NCBI GenBank assembly: GCA_029212925.1
Contig: JARGOB010000019.1
Location: forward strand, 1-55,250
DNA from: Coxiellaceae bacterium
GTDB lineage: Bacteria > Pseudomonadota > Gammaproteobacteria > Coxiellales > Coxiellaceae
Direction of reading: 5' to 3'
DNA: 55,250 bases
Both the position numbers and the translations under genes were made by a program. The notes below the pieces were generated by a model. It saw only the letters and a program-made list of their open reading frames with translations, was not told the origin of the DNA and searched no databases. Positions 1 to 11,194 of the stretch are shown here, piece by piece. The first letter of the stretch is position 1; each line of letters starts with the position of its first letter.

Positions 1-27
1 TTTAAATACTTGACTATCAAGACGGTA

Positions 28-62
28 GATCCCGGATCGGGGTCCGGGATGACAAACTCGGA
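28..62. repeat. Dispersed hairpin repeat, copy 1
   Basis: An 8-bp perfect inverted repeat (ATCCCGGA at 29-36, TCCGGGAT at 43-50) is followed by the motif GATGACAAACTCGG. The same unit recurs at 36722-36780, and a diverged one lies at 26307-26353, so this is a dispersed intergenic repeat family. It sits just downstream of nuoN and may end or stabilise the nuo transcript, but there is no U-tract on the nuo strand. Confidence 0.7.
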
Positions 63-119
63 GCCGGTTCGTGAGAAAGGTATCCCAGGTAGGTTTACAG
101 TTGTGAAATATACGGGGAA

Positions 120-1559
120 TCAGCCGATAAAAACCGAATGGCAAAGCGTATAAAGGCTGCCAGGGAACAAGCCAAGCAACAAGATAAACAAACCATTGAC
201 GGTAATGGCAACTTGGCCATCTAACGCCATACGAAATGGTGCAGGTTGTGGTGCTTGCTCAAAGTACATGACTTTAACAACACGTAGATAGTAGTAAACA
301 CCGATGATAGCAAATACAATCATCACCACTGCAGCCCATACTAAATGCACATTAATCAGCGCTTCTAAAATACCTAACTTAGCCATAAAGCCAACAAACG
401 GCGGAATACCAGCCATTGAGAACATCACAATCATCATGACAAATGCCATCCACGGATTGCGGTGATGCAAGCCTCTTAAATCATCCAAAGTCTCAACTTC
501 ATAACCGGCTTTACTAAATAGGATTAAAAGACCAAATGCCACCAAGGTCATGATCGCATAAGTAATCATATAGAATAATGACGCCGAAAATCCGCGCGGT
601 GTCGCACAAGCCAACCCTAAAATAAAGTAACCCATGTGTGCAATCGAAGAATAACCCAACAGACGTTTCACATTAGTTTGCACCAAAGCAGACAAATTAC
701 CAATACCCATCGAAGCAATCGCCAACACAATCAACATCTGTGACCAAGCCGGTGATAAACTCGGCAACGCTTGCACTAACAAACGCACAATCATGGCAAA
801 AGCAGCAACCTTAGGCGCCGCTGCAATAAATAAAGCGGCTGAAGTCGGTGCGCCTTCAAACACATCCGGCACCCATAAATGAAACGGTGCCGCGCCCAAC
901 TTAAATGCGATACCCGCGATAATAAACACCAAACCAAGAATCAACATCATGTTGTGCTCACCCGGTGTGTTCGCAGCAATCTTGGCAATCTGATGCAAAT
1001 CCAACGAACCGGTGGCGCCAAAAATAATCGACAAACCATACAACAACAGTCCTGTTGCCATCGCTCCAATCACAAAATATTTCATCGCCGCTTCAATCGC
1101 TGTGCCATTATTGCGCTGCATCGCAACCATCGCATAAGTCGGCAACGCCAATAGCTCTAAACCTAAATACAAAGTAATTAAGTTTCCTGATGATACTAAC
1201 ACCATCATACCCAAAGTCGCCAACAAACCCATCAAATAATATTCACTGCGCGGCATATCACGATCTTCAACATACTGTCGCGAATACAAAAACGTCACAA
1301 ATACAAATAGCGGTATAAACATATTCAACACATACGACATACCATCCGACACAAATGTTTTACTGAATTCATATTCAGTAGTGCCATTAAACGAACGGTG
1401 CACCAACCAAATAGTCACCAGCAAAGTAAACTGCACTAAAAAGTATACTGAGCGTGATTTACGATCAGTAAAAGCCGCCGTTAATAATGCGACACAGCAC
1501 ATAATCAACACAAATATATGCGGTGTTGCTGGGACCATATGGTGCGTTTCAGTGTACAT
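120..1559 (-). CDS. nuoN: NADH-quinone oxidoreductase subunit N
   Basis: This is a membrane subunit of respiratory complex I (NDH-1) and one of the three antiporter-like subunits thought to move protons. The 479 residues, about 14 hydrophobic segments and position as last gene of the nuo operon match NuoN. The central proton-channel family block (around GAAPFHLWVPDVFEGAPTS, residues 223-241) is intact and carries the Lys-free amphipathic loop typical of the family. It starts 12 nt after the nuoM stop. After its stop there is only a hairpin repeat up to the window edge, so the operon ends here. Confidence 0.97.
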   Translation of the reverse strand: MYTETHHMVPATPHIFVLIMCCVALLTAAFTDRKSRSVYFLVQFTLLVTIWLVHRSFNGTTEYEFSKTFVSDGMSYVLNMFIPLFVFVTFLYSRQYVEDRDMPRSEYYLMGLLATLGMMVLVSSGNLITLYLGLELLALPTYAMVAMQRNNGTAIEAAMKYFVIGAMATGLLLYGLSIIFGATGSLDLHQIAKIAANTPGEHNMMLILGLVFIIAGIAFKLGAAPFHLWVPDVFEGAPTSAALFIAAAPKVAAFAMIVRLLVQALPSLSPAWSQMLIVLAIASMGIGNLSALVQTNVKRLLGYSSIAHMGYFILGLACATPRGFSASLFYMITYAIMTLVAFGLLILFSKAGYEVETLDDLRGLHHRNPWMAFVMMIVMFSMAGIPPFVGFMAKLGILEALINVHLVWAAVVMIVFAIIGVYYYLRVVKVMYFEQAPQPAPFRMALDGQVAITVNGLFILLLGLFPGSLYTLCHSVFIG

Positions 1560-1571
1560 AGTTCAGTAACC

Positions 1572-3092
1572 TTACAACTTAGTGGCCGTGGCCAGTGTTA
1601 ATAAATGTCCGACCGATGCATGGAATAAATCCAATATCGGTTGCGGATAAAAACCTATAAAGAAAATGGCAAATGCTAACAAGCCATACATTACAAAATT
1701 GATTCCCGTCATATCCGTCAACGCAGCTACTTTATCATTCACCACCTGACCAAAGAATACTTTTTTGTACATGGTCAAGGTATAAGCCGCACCGATAACC
1801 AAAGTGGAAGATGCCAATAAGGTTACCCAGAAGCTGGCTTTAAACGTACTCAAAATAACCATAAACTCGCCAACAAAGCCTGATGTGCCTGGCAAACCAA
1901 CATTCGACATCGCAAATACCATAAAGAAAGCCGCAAACCATGGCATGGTCTTAGCAATACCACCAAAGTCTTTTATATTACGCGTATGCATTTTTTCATA
2001 TAACAAGCCAAAGGCGATAAACATGGCACCCGAACCAAACGCGTGGGTAATCATCTGCATCATCGCACCCTCAACACTTAAATAAGCGTCGGCATGATTG
2101 TTAGTATGACCAATAATCACGTAAATCATAAAGCAACCTAAGGTCACAAAACCCATGTGCGCAATCGAAGAATACGCAATCAGCTTCTTCATGTCGGTTT
2201 GCGCCAATGCAATAAAGCCAATATAGACAATCGCAATCAGCGACAACACAATCATTAACCAATCAAAGTATTGACAAGCATCGGGCACAATCGGCAAACT
2301 AAATCGCAAGAAACCGTAAGCACCTAACTTCAACATCAAAGCAGCCAACACAACCGACCCACCCGCTGGTGCTTCGGTATGCGCTATCGGCAACCAGGTA
2401 TGCAATGGCCACAGCGGCACCTTGATACCAAACGACAGTAAGAAAGCAATAAACAACCAACACTGCACACGCATGCTGAGTTTTAACGGATAGAAGTCAG
2501 CAATATTAAAGCTCTTAGCATGCAAACCTAAATACAATAAAGCGATCAACATAATCGCTGAGCCTAAGAACGTAAAAATAAAGAACTTAATTGCTGCATA
2601 GGATTTCAGTTTGCCACCCCACATACCAATACTCAGGTACATCGGAATCAACATCGCTTCCCAAAAGAAGTAAAATAAAATCGTATCGCAAGCACAAAAT
2701 ACACCAATCACCGTGCCCTGCACGATTAAAAATGCAGCTAAATATTGCGGTACATTGCGATGCACCGTCTGCCATGACGCTAAAATAACAATTAATGTCG
2801 TGAAACAAGTCAACAACACCAACGGCATCGAAATACCATCCACCCCTAAGCTGTAATTGATACCGTAAGTTGGAATCCAATGATGAAATGATACAAACTG
2901 CATCGCCGATGTCGAGGTATCAAAACCTGCCCATAATGGAATACATAAAACAATAGTGACGAGTGACGTCACTAAAGCAATAAATCGCGCCGTTTGTGCT
3001 TGCCGATCTTTTGGCGTAAACAACAAAATGCACACCGCGCCCAGCGGTGGCAACCAAATCAATAAATTTAATAACGGTAGTTGTTGCAACAT
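1572..3092 (-). CDS. nuoM: NADH-quinone oxidoreductase subunit M
   Basis: This is an antiporter-like membrane subunit of complex I. The 506-residue hydrophobic protein contains the conserved membrane Glu segment (FFWEAMLIPMYL, around residue 143-154) and the discontinuous-helix signature around LPLWPLHTWLP-type residues near 225-235, followed by HTEAPAGGSVVLA. Length matches NuoM of other proteobacteria (about 500). The start lies 3 nt after the nuoL stop, so the two genes are translationally close. No unusual features are seen. Confidence 0.97.
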   Translation of the reverse strand: MLQQLPLLNLLIWLPPLGAVCILLFTPKDRQAQTARFIALVTSLVTIVLCIPLWAGFDTSTSAMQFVSFHHWIPTYGINYSLGVDGISMPLVLLTCFTTLIVILASWQTVHRNVPQYLAAFLIVQGTVIGVFCACDTILFYFFWEAMLIPMYLSIGMWGGKLKSYAAIKFFIFTFLGSAIMLIALLYLGLHAKSFNIADFYPLKLSMRVQCWLFIAFLLSFGIKVPLWPLHTWLPIAHTEAPAGGSVVLAALMLKLGAYGFLRFSLPIVPDACQYFDWLMIVLSLIAIVYIGFIALAQTDMKKLIAYSSIAHMGFVTLGCFMIYVIIGHTNNHADAYLSVEGAMMQMITHAFGSGAMFIAFGLLYEKMHTRNIKDFGGIAKTMPWFAAFFMVFAMSNVGLPGTSGFVGEFMVILSTFKASFWVTLLASSTLVIGAAYTLTMYKKVFFGQVVNDKVAALTDMTGINFVMYGLLAFAIFFIGFYPQPILDLFHASVGHLLTLATATKL

Positions 3093-3095
3093 GTT

Positions 3096-5066
3096 TTACC
3101 CTAATACCATCCAAATTAATAAAGCCAGCAGACCAATAATCATCACCAGCAGATATTGATACAACAAACCGGACTGCAGTTTTTGTATCACTCGCGCAAC
3201 CACTGTCGTGCTGCGTCCTGAACCATCAACGATCCAATCGTCCAATAATTTTGTATCAGCAAAGCGGAATAAGAAACGCGCTAATAAGTTGCCGCCTTTC
3301 ACAAATACAATGTCATTAAAACGATCGAAACCAAATTTATCGACGAGCAACAAGAAAATCCAACGCAGGTTTTTCATTAACCATGGCGTGACTTTCTTAT
3401 TTAAAATACAAAGGTAGTAAGAAGAAGCAATACCGGCAATCGCAAACCAAAACGGCAAAGTTGTCACCGAATGCAAAGCATCCATCCAAGCCCCGTGGAA
3501 ATTGGCGCCCATTTTAGCCAAAATATTTTGCGACGGCAGCACAGCAATGCTGGTACCCAACATACCATCTTTGGTATACAAGATTGATTTGATAATCAAA
3601 CCACCTAAGAATACGGATGGGATTGCCAATGCGATCAATGGCGCTGTCACCACCCAGTCATTTTCTTTTACCTTACCCTTCATCTCAGGTTTTAAACGCT
3701 CTTCACCGTGGAAGGTATAAAAGAAGCCACGGAAGATATAAAACGCAGTAACAAACGCACCACCCAACACACAGAGGTAGGCATAAGTAGAACCTGGAAC
3801 ATTCGACAATCGAACCGCTTCAATAATTGCATCTTTCGAATAGAAACCTGAAAACGGTGGAATCGCTGATAATGACAACGCACCAATTAAGAAACAGACA
3901 TATGTGATCGGCATGTATTTACGCAAACCACCCATATTGCGCACATCTTGATCATGGTGCATCGCAATAATAACTGAACCAGCCGACAAGAATAATAAGG
4001 CTTTAAAGCAAGCGTGCATCATCAAGTGGAAGATACCAGCATGATAAGCCGCCACACCATTACCCGCCATCATGTAACCCAACTGTGAAATGGTTGAATA
4101 CGCAATAATACGTTTAATGTCAGTCTGCACCCAAGCCACAATCCCCAAGAAGAAAGCTGTGGTACCACCTAACACTAACACCATCGACAATGCCGGTTGC
4201 GAAAATTGAAACATCGGTGACATACGTGCCACCATAAATACACCCGCTGTCACCATCGTTGCCGCATGGATCAAAGCTGAAATCGGTGTTGGGCCTTCCA
4301 TTGATTCCGGTAGCCACACATGCAATGGTACCTGGGATGATTTACCCATCGCACCAATAAATAGAAGGATACAAATCACGGTATTCACTGACCACGAGGT
4401 ACCTGGGAATATCGACATCATGGTATGCACAATCGCTGGTGTTTTAGCAAATACTGCCGTGTAATTTAACGTACCGTAATAGTCTAATACCGCCGCTATA
4501 CCTAAGATAAAACCAAAGTCACCGACCCGGTTAATCAAAAATGCCTTTAAACTACCAACCGCTGCGGTTTCTTTTTGAAACCAAAAACCAATCAATAAGT
4601 AAGACACTAAACCAACGCCTTCCCAACCAATAAATAATTGCAGGAAGTTATTCGCCGTCACTAACAGCAACATCGCAAAGGTAAATAAAGAAACGTAACA
4701 AAAGAAGCGGCTATCACCTGGATCACCACGCATATAAGCCACACTGTATACATGCACCACGAGCGATACGAAGGTAACAATGCACATCATCGCTACGGTT
4801 AAGTGATCAATATATAAGCCAATATTAAAATAAAAGCGACCACTAACACCCCAGGTATACACCAAGCCTTCAGTTAGCGGCGTATTATCAAAGATCACCC
4901 ACTTTAATAAGGTCAACGCACAAATAAACGAAACCACCATAAAGAAGATGGTCACCGCATGCGCGCCCTCTTTAGGCATCTTATTACCCGGCAAACCCGC
5001 AATCAAACTACCAACAAACGGAGCACATAAACAAATTAAGGCCGTCAGAAAAATTCCGTGATGCAT
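3096..5066 (-). CDS. nuoL: NADH-quinone oxidoreductase subunit L
   Basis: This is the distal antiporter-like subunit of complex I, which also supplies the long lateral helix along the membrane arm. The 656 residues show the family core (GWEGVGLVSYLLIGFW near residue 148, then PLHVWLPESMEGPTPISALIHAATMV near 247-272). A C-terminal extension of about 150 residues ends in a last membrane helix, as expected for the lateral helix. It starts 3 nt after the nuoK stop and is followed at 3 nt by nuoM. Confidence 0.97.
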   Translation of the reverse strand: MHHGIFLTALICLCAPFVGSLIAGLPGNKMPKEGAHAVTIFFMVVSFICALTLLKWVIFDNTPLTEGLVYTWGVSGRFYFNIGLYIDHLTVAMMCIVTFVSLVVHVYSVAYMRGDPGDSRFFCYVSLFTFAMLLLVTANNFLQLFIGWEGVGLVSYLLIGFWFQKETAAVGSLKAFLINRVGDFGFILGIAAVLDYYGTLNYTAVFAKTPAIVHTMMSIFPGTSWSVNTVICILLFIGAMGKSSQVPLHVWLPESMEGPTPISALIHAATMVTAGVFMVARMSPMFQFSQPALSMVLVLGGTTAFFLGIVAWVQTDIKRIIAYSTISQLGYMMAGNGVAAYHAGIFHLMMHACFKALLFLSAGSVIIAMHHDQDVRNMGGLRKYMPITYVCFLIGALSLSAIPPFSGFYSKDAIIEAVRLSNVPGSTYAYLCVLGGAFVTAFYIFRGFFYTFHGEERLKPEMKGKVKENDWVVTAPLIALAIPSVFLGGLIIKSILYTKDGMLGTSIAVLPSQNILAKMGANFHGAWMDALHSVTTLPFWFAIAGIASSYYLCILNKKVTPWLMKNLRWIFLLLVDKFGFDRFNDIVFVKGGNLLARFLFRFADTKLLDDWIVDGSGRSTTVVARVIQKLQSGLLYQYLLVMIIGLLALLIWMVLG

Positions 5067-5069
5067 CTG

Positions 5070-5375
5070 CTACCCCTTCAACTTATTCATGGATGCAATA
5101 TTGATATCACCTCTCTTGCGATACAATAAAACCAAAATAGCTAACCCAACGGCAGACTCAGCTGCAGCAACGGTTAATATAAAGAATACGAAAATCTCAC
5201 CAGCACCCAACTGCAAGTACGAAGCAAAAGCAATAAAGTTCATATTTACCGCTAATAGAATCAGTTCAACACACATCAGCATAACGATTAAGTTTTTACG
5301 GTTAATGACCATACCCGCCAAACTGATCGCAAATAATAATGCGCCTAAGGTTAAGTAATAACTGAGTGGTATCAT
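5070..5375 (-). CDS. nuoK: NADH-quinone oxidoreductase subunit K
   Basis: This is a small complex I membrane subunit homologous to MrpC. At 101 residues with three membrane helices it has the exact usual length. The two conserved membrane Glu residues are present in the second and third helices ([11 protein letters not shown] and [13 protein letters not shown]). The ATG overlaps the nuoJ stop by 4 bp (ATGA), a coupling arrangement, and nuoL follows after 3 nt. Confidence 0.97.
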   Translation of the reverse strand: MIPLSYYLTLGALLFAISLAGMVINRKNLIVMLMCVELILLAVNMNFIAFASYLQLGAGEIFVFFILTVAAAESAVGLAILVLLYRKRGDINIASMNKLKG

Positions 5376-5992
5376 GATTTTTTATCCGCCTTTAAATTAA
5401 CCACGCGTAAGCGATCCGCTTTTTTCGCTTTAAGTTGTTGTGAAACCACTTGCGACTTAGTGCCTTTTTTACGACCAAAGAACGCTAATGAAATCGCCGC
5501 TATAATCGCCACCAATAAGATGACGGCTGCCAATTCAAATGGGTATAAGTACTGCGTATATAACAGCATGCCCATCGCTTTAACATTACTGTAATCCGCT
5601 GGCATGCGTGGCATGGTAATCGACGCGCCATCATTGAGCTGCATTGGGCCTATCACCGACAAGATCACCCAGACCAATGCCGCTGACACAATAACGCCCA
5701 ACAACACAAATACAAAGGAACGCACAAAGCCGTCTTTTAAACTGGCGACATCAATATTCAACATCATGACAACAAATAAGAGTAACGTCATCACAGCGCC
5801 AACATAAACAAAGATCAATGCCAAGGCTAAAAACTCTGCTTGCAGCATCATCCAAAGCACGGCACTGCAGAAAAACGTCAACACTAAAAATAACGCAGCG
5901 CGCACCGGGTTACGGCTAATAATCACCATCAACGCCGAAGCAATCAATATCACTGCAAAAACAAAAAATATAATCTGATGAATCGGTATCAT
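5372..5992 (-). CDS. nuoJ: NADH-quinone oxidoreductase subunit J
   Basis: This is a complex I membrane subunit with five predicted helices in 206 residues. The third-helix region with the family pattern [17 protein letters not shown] (residues 62-78) is clear. The C-terminus is a hydrophilic, Lys-rich tail (about residues 172-206) longer than in many relatives. It starts 8 nt after the nuoI stop and overlaps nuoK by 4 bp. Confidence 0.96.
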   Translation of the reverse strand: MIPIHQIIFFVFAVILIASALMVIISRNPVRAALFLVLTFFCSAVLWMMLQAEFLALALIFVYVGAVMTLLLFVVMMLNIDVASLKDGFVRSFVFVLLGVIVSAALVWVILSVIGPMQLNDGASITMPRMPADYSNVKAMGMLLYTQYLYPFELAAVILLVAIIAAISLAFFGRKKGTKSQVVSQQLKAKKADRLRVVNLKADKKS

Positions 5993-6000
5993 CTTGTCGC

Positions 6001-6489
6001 CTATCGGTAAGGTTCATCCAGTTCGCGATCTTTATGCAGTTGCTCTTCATAAAGATCACCAATCGCCAATAATTTTTCTTTGGTTAAAATATTTTGACCA
6101 CGCTCACTCATGTGATAATGCATCTCATTGGTCAATACAACCGAGTCCACTGGACACGCTTGTTCGCACAATCCACATTTAATACACTTAAAGATATCAA
6201 TATCGTACTTCGTAGTACGACGTGAACCATCTTCACGCATCTCAGCATCAATCGTAATCGCATTCGCTGGGCACACCGCTTCACACAGCTTACACGCAAT
6301 GCAACGCTCTTCACCATTCGGGTAGCGACGTAACGCCAACATACCTCTAAAACGTGGTGACACCGGTGTTTCTTCCTCAGGATATTGCACCGTGGTTTTT
6401 TTGGTTACCATGTAACGAAAAGTAATCCGTAAACCCTTTAACAATTCCCATAAGGTAAACTTCTTAATGACTCTTTTTAAAGCACTCAT
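6001..6489 (-). CDS. nuoI: NADH-quinone oxidoreductase subunit I (two 4Fe-4S clusters)
   Basis: This is the peripheral-arm ferredoxin-like subunit that holds clusters N6a and N6b. Two CxxCxxCxxxCP motifs are complete at residues 63-74 ([12 protein letters not shown]) and 102-113 ([12 protein letters not shown]). I place the start at the ATG at 6489: its A is shared with the nuoH stop (TAATG), and the resulting 162 residues fit the family. The frame is open upstream to 6510, but that would need an unusual 22-nt overlap with nuoH. Confidence 0.96.
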   Translation of the reverse strand: MSALKRVIKKFTLWELLKGLRITFRYMVTKKTTVQYPEEETPVSPRFRGMLALRRYPNGEERCIACKLCEAVCPANAITIDAEMREDGSRRTTKYDIDIFKCIKCGLCEQACPVDSVVLTNEMHYHMSERGQNILTKEKLLAIGDLYEEQLHKDRELDEPYR

Positions 6490-7511
6490 TACCAGTACCC
6501 CCATCCGCATTCAATTGCGATCGCTATAACCACTATCCATACCAAACTCACAGGTATTAAAATCTTCCAACCCAACATCATTAATTGGTCGTAACGGTAG
6601 CGCGGCATCGTCGAACGTAACCAAAAATACATAAACATAAATACAAATACTTTCAGCGCAAACCATACCACACCCGGCACCCATTCAAACGCTTCATATA
6701 AACCCGGAATACCCTGGAACGGTGATAACCACCCCCCCCAGAATAATAAAGTGGCTACGGCAGAGATTAAAATCATATTGGCATATTCAGCCAAGAAAAA
6801 TACCGCAAACGCCATACCACCGTATTCCACATGGAAACCAGCGACAATTTCAGATTCGCCTTCAGCTACATCAAATGGTGAACGGTTAGTCTCAGCAACA
6901 CCAGAAATCCAATACACTACAAACAGTGGTAGCAATGGCAACCAGTACCAGTGCCAAAATCCACCCATTTGGCTTTCAACGATTTTGGTTAGGTTCATGG
7001 TGCCAGACACCATTAATACACCAACAAAACAAAAACCCATCGCAATTTCATATGACACCACTTGCGCACAAGAACGCATCGCACCTAAGAACGCATACTT
7101 CGAGTTGGATGCCCAACCAGCAATCAATATACCGTATAAACCTAACGACGACATCGCGAACACAAACAACAGACCCGCATTGACATTCGCTAACACCCAA
7201 CCTTTAGCAAACGGCACCACCGACCAAACGGCTAGTGCAGGCGCTAAAGACAACATCGGTGCAATTAAAAATAAGTAACGGTTAGAGGCCGATGGCACAA
7301 TAATTTCTTTAAATAATAGTTTTGCTGCATCCGCTAACGGTTGTGCTAAGCCGCGAAAACCTACACGATTCGGACCAATCCGACCATGCATATAACCCAT
7401 CACCTTACGTTCTGCGAGTGTTGCATACGCCACACACACCATTAAAGGAATCAAAATAATAATAATTTTGACAATAATCCAGATAAAAGCGAGTATTTGT
7501 TGCTCTAACAC
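6489..7511 (-). CDS. nuoH: NADH-quinone oxidoreductase subunit H
   Basis: This is the membrane subunit that joins the peripheral arm to the membrane arm and forms much of the quinone site. The 340 residues have eight membrane helices. The hallmark [10 protein letters not shown] (residues 42-51), the acidic loop around [17 protein letters not shown] (about 212-228) and [27 protein letters not shown] near residue 285-311 are all intact. The start overlaps the nuoG stop by 7 bp. Confidence 0.97.
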   Translation of the reverse strand: MLEQQILAFIWIIVKIIIILIPLMVCVAYATLAERKVMGYMHGRIGPNRVGFRGLAQPLADAAKLLFKEIIVPSASNRYLFLIAPMLSLAPALAVWSVVPFAKGWVLANVNAGLLFVFAMSSLGLYGILIAGWASNSKYAFLGAMRSCAQVVSYEIAMGFCFVGVLMVSGTMNLTKIVESQMGGFWHWYWLPLLPLFVVYWISGVAETNRSPFDVAEGESEIVAGFHVEYGGMAFAVFFLAEYANMILISAVATLLFWGGWLSPFQGIPGLYEAFEWVPGVVWFALKVFVFMFMYFWLRSTMPRYRYDQLMMLGWKILIPVSLVWIVVIAIAIECGWGYW

Positions 7512-9871
7512 TTATCACCCCGCGTAATAGTAATTTGTCCCATGGATTCACCAAATCCCGCTGTTTTTTCAATGCCCATCGCCATCCACACCATATCATC
7601 CGGCAAGCGATCATTAATTTGTAACGTCATCTCTAACTGCTGATCACCTTGCTTAACCAGCACATCATTACCACAATCAAGCCCCATGGCATCAGCTGTC
7701 GATTGGTTTATCAACACTTCGAATTGCTCTGGTTGTAACGTGTCTTGCAAAGGTTGACTACGACGCACCACATTATCCACCATATTGATAGGCCATACAC
7801 CATAACGGCATAGCTCATTAGGCTGAACGCTAGGTGCCTTAATATCACCGGTAGCTTCATAGCTGGGTTTAAGATCGTGCTTATCTTTTAGTTGCTCCGC
7901 AACCTCATGGGCTGACTTATAATCAAACCCTTCCAGTTCAAGCATATTTGCCAACACACGCAACACTTTCCAGGCAGGCTTAGCTTGGCCTTTAGGTGTA
8001 GTCACCGCATGCACGCTCTGCCATTGCCCCATGGCATTTACAAACGTACCATCACTTTCAACAAACGGCGCAACTGGCAAAATAAAATCGGCATATTGTT
8101 GCATAATGTCAGTCATGTAAGGTGTTAAACACACTACCAAGCCGGCATTGTCCAATTGCTTGATAACCTTTTCAGGTCGTGAACAATCTTTTTCCGGCTC
8201 CACATTTAGCAACACATAACCACGCAAGCCATCCCCATCAAACATAGACTGTGCATTTAATCCAGCTTGTTCACTGGCGTGTGGCACAGAACCTGCCAAC
8301 CAGCCACCAGCAAAGTTAGCGCCCGGTGTCACCATGTTGAATTGTCCACCCACCAACTTCATTAATCGCGATGCCAGCTGGCGTAACTGTGAAGCATGCG
8401 GATGTTGCATACACATCGCACCCAACATCAAACAAGGATTATTTGATTCATGTAACTGTTTCGCTATGCACTCTTCCGTTTCATCCGGTTTTAATGCATT
8501 AATCCAAGCTTCATCACAAGATTCACCTTTTAGCTGTAAAGCAGCCAAATAAACCGCAGCCACATGATTCACAAATTCATTAATATGCACAACACGCTCA
8601 TGCGCCAGCGGATAATTAAAATCATGCCGACAAGCCGCCACACTCATAATAGCCGCACCTTCTTGCGATGCTTTTAATACACGGTAATTCGCCAGCGGCA
8701 CTTCATTGCGTAAGTGACAACCAACCAATAAAATCACATCTGATTGCTCAATATCTTCTGGTGAACTTTCAAAACCGGCAAATGTCTTAATACAAGCATC
8801 GTCGCTAAAATCATTTTGACGAATGCGGTGATCAACATTATTAGAGCCAATGCCTCGCATGAGACGTTGTAATAAATTGCATTCTTCAACGGTAGAATTG
8901 GGAGATAACAATGCACCTAGTTGCTCAGCACCTTGCGTCTCAACTAAACCTTTCATGCGGTCAGCCACTTCCGATAATGCTCGCTCCCAACTAACCGCTT
9001 GCCATTGTCCATTTTTTTTGATCATCGGTTCGGTGACACGATCATCACTATCAAAACCTAAATAAGAAAAACGATCACGATCACTCAACCACACTTCATT
9101 AATTGATTCGTTTTCACGCGGCACCACACGCATCACTTCGCGGCGTGGTTCGTATTCTAAACCACGTGTGTGCACAAAAATATTTGAACCATAACAATCA
9201 TGTGCCGCCACCATCGGATGCTCTTGCAATTCCCACGCACGACCGGTGAAGCTGTACGGCTTTGAAGTCAGTGCACCCACTGGACACACATCAATCATAT
9301 TGCCAGACAATTCAGAATCAATCGCTTTTTCAACATAGGTACCAACTTCCATGTGCTCGCCACGGAACATCGCACCCATTTCACGATTACCACACACTTC
9401 TTCACTGACACGAATACAACGCGTGCATTGGATACAGCGTGTCATTTCCGTTGCCACTAAAGGCCCAATGCTTTGACTGGCCACTGAACGCTTGCTGCGG
9501 TGATATTCGGAATTGGCGTAACCAAACCCTACCGATTGATCCTGCAATTCACACTCACCACCCTGATCGCAGATCGGGCAATCAAGCGGATGATTAATTA
9601 ATAAAAATTCCATCACTGCACGTTGTGCTTCTAATGCTTTTTTTGATTGCGTATAAACTTTCATGCCAGGTGTGACAGTTGTTGCACAAGCAGGTAACGG
9701 CTTATGGGCTCCTTCTATCTCCACCAAACACATGCGGCAGTTAGCCACCACTGATAATTTTTTATGGTAACAAAAACGTGGGATATAAATGCCGATATTA
9801 TCCGCAGCATCAATCACACTGGTGCCTTCTTCAACACTCAAGCCTTGCCCATTGATTTCTAATTCAACCAT
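7505..9871 (-). CDS. nuoG: NADH-quinone oxidoreductase subunit G
   Basis: This is the largest peripheral subunit, carrying several iron-sulfur clusters on the path from FMN to quinone. The N-terminal 2Fe-2S ligands are C34, C45, C48 and C62. H94 with C98, C101 and C107 makes the His-ligated 4Fe-4S cluster, and C146, C149, C152 and C196 make the next one. The remaining 550 residues form a molybdopterin-oxidoreductase-like fold without cofactor. No extra N7 cluster motif is evident (the cysteines after 220 are scattered). It follows nuoF at 15 nt and overlaps nuoH. Confidence 0.97.
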   Translation of the reverse strand: MVELEINGQGLSVEEGTSVIDAADNIGIYIPRFCYHKKLSVVANCRMCLVEIEGAHKPLPACATTVTPGMKVYTQSKKALEAQRAVMEFLLINHPLDCPICDQGGECELQDQSVGFGYANSEYHRSKRSVASQSIGPLVATEMTRCIQCTRCIRVSEEVCGNREMGAMFRGEHMEVGTYVEKAIDSELSGNMIDVCPVGALTSKPYSFTGRAWELQEHPMVAAHDCYGSNIFVHTRGLEYEPRREVMRVVPRENESINEVWLSDRDRFSYLGFDSDDRVTEPMIKKNGQWQAVSWERALSEVADRMKGLVETQGAEQLGALLSPNSTVEECNLLQRLMRGIGSNNVDHRIRQNDFSDDACIKTFAGFESSPEDIEQSDVILLVGCHLRNEVPLANYRVLKASQEGAAIMSVAACRHDFNYPLAHERVVHINEFVNHVAAVYLAALQLKGESCDEAWINALKPDETEECIAKQLHESNNPCLMLGAMCMQHPHASQLRQLASRLMKLVGGQFNMVTPGANFAGGWLAGSVPHASEQAGLNAQSMFDGDGLRGYVLLNVEPEKDCSRPEKVIKQLDNAGLVVCLTPYMTDIMQQYADFILPVAPFVESDGTFVNAMGQWQSVHAVTTPKGQAKPAWKVLRVLANMLELEGFDYKSAHEVAEQLKDKHDLKPSYEATGDIKAPSVQPNELCRYGVWPINMVDNVVRRSQPLQDTLQPEQFEVLINQSTADAMGLDCGNDVLVKQGDQQLEMTLQINDRLPDDMVWMAMGIEKTAGFGESMGQITITRGDKC

Positions 9872-9886
9872 ACAGTTTCGCCTGCC

Positions 9887-11194
9887 TTACTCAGTTGTCA
9901 CCGTGTCATGCTGCGCATGAAACTTCGCACAACCACCGTGTTCAATATGTTGTTCAAACTCTTTACGGAAGTGGCGTAAGAAACCACCCACCGGCCAAGA
10001 GATGGCTTCACCAAATACACAAATGGTTTTGCCTTCAATGTTTTTAGCGGTTTGCGCCAATCGATCGATATCCGATAATTTAGCTTTACCTAACTCAATC
10101 GAACGCAACAGTTTAAATACCCAACCACTGCCTTCACGACAAGGTGTGCATTGGCCGCAGGATTCATGCATATAAAATTGCGCAAAACGACGCGCTACTT
10201 TTACCATACACGTGCTTTCATCCATCACCATCATGCCGCCCGACCCTAACATCGAACCGGCTTTCATGATGCTGTCATAATCTAAATCGGTTTTCATGAT
10301 GATATCCGCTGGCAATATCGGCATTGAACTACCACCCGGGATAACACCCTTAAGCTTTTTACCATCTTTCATGCCACCGGCTAGCTCCAGTAACTCAGTA
10401 AACGGTGTACCCAATTGAATCTCATAGTTACCCGGCTTATTAACATGGCCACTCACCGTAAAGATTTTAGTGCCACCATTTTTTGGCCGACCCAAATCTG
10501 AAAACCACTTCGCACCTTTTTCTAATATCACTGGCACAGTGGCTAAGGTTTCACAGTTATTCACATTGGTTGGTTTACCGTATAAACCAAAGTTAGCTGG
10601 GAATGGCGGTTTTAAACGTGGCATACCGCGTTTACCTTCCAACGAATTCATTAATGCGGTTTCTTCACCACAAATATAGGCACCCGCCGTGCAGTGATTA
10701 AAGATTTCTATATCCAGCCCTGAGCCCATCACGTCTTTACCTAACAACCCGGCTGCACGTGCTTCTTCTAAAGCTGCTTCACAACGCTGAAAAGGTTCGA
10801 AGAACTCACCGCGTAAAAAGTTATATCCCACACTGGCACCCACCACATAACAAGCAATCGCAATGCCTTCTAATAATTGATGGGGATTAAAGCGCATGAT
10901 ATCGCGATCTTTAGCCGTACCGGGTTCGGACTCATCCGAGTTACAAATAATGTATTTTTGCCCTGGCACATCACGTGATAAAAAGCTCCACTTCAAGCCG
11001 GTAGGAAAACCTGCACCACCACGACCACGTAAGTCCGATTGCTTTAAGGTTTCAATAATCTCTTCCGGCGGTGTTTTTTCTTTTAAAATCTTACGCCAAA
11101 CCGACCATCCACCAATGCTTTCATAGGTAGACATCGACCACGCATTTTTTAAATGGCGCGTACGGTAACACACTAAATCCAGCTTAGTCGCCAT
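9887..11194 (-). CDS. nuoF: NADH-quinone oxidoreductase subunit F (NADH/FMN binding)
   Basis: This subunit oxidises NADH and passes electrons through FMN to a 4Fe-4S cluster. The glycine-rich nucleotide loop GRGGAGFPTGLKWSF is at residues 57-71, and the cluster ligands are C346, C349, C352 and C392. I chose the ATG at 11194 because a strong Shine-Dalgarno (AAAGGAGG) lies 6 nt upstream. The frame is open to 11224, but that start would have no such site. With this start the protein has 435 residues and overlaps the nuoE end by 11 bp. Confidence 0.96.
   Translation of the reverse strand: MATKLDLVCYRTRHLKNAWSMSTYESIGGWSVWRKILKEKTPPEEIIETLKQSDLRGRGGAGFPTGLKWSFLSRDVPGQKYIICNSDESEPGTAKDRDIMRFNPHQLLEGIAIACYVVGASVGYNFLRGEFFEPFQRCEAALEEARAAGLLGKDVMGSGLDIEIFNHCTAGAYICGEETALMNSLEGKRGMPRLKPPFPANFGLYGKPTNVNNCETLATVPVILEKGAKWFSDLGRPKNGGTKIFTVSGHVNKPGNYEIQLGTPFTELLELAGGMKDGKKLKGVIPGGSSMPILPADIIMKTDLDYDSIMKAGSMLGSGGMMVMDESTCMVKVARRFAQFYMHESCGQCTPCREGSGWVFKLLRSIELGKAKLSDIDRLAQTAKNIEGKTICVFGEAISWPVGGFLRHFRKEFEQHIEHGGCAKFHAQHDTVTTE

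Noticed and set aside
6751..7278. 175-codon plus-strand frame inside nuoH
   Set aside because: It is antisense to a fully conserved gene, with low-complexity composition and no ribosome site.
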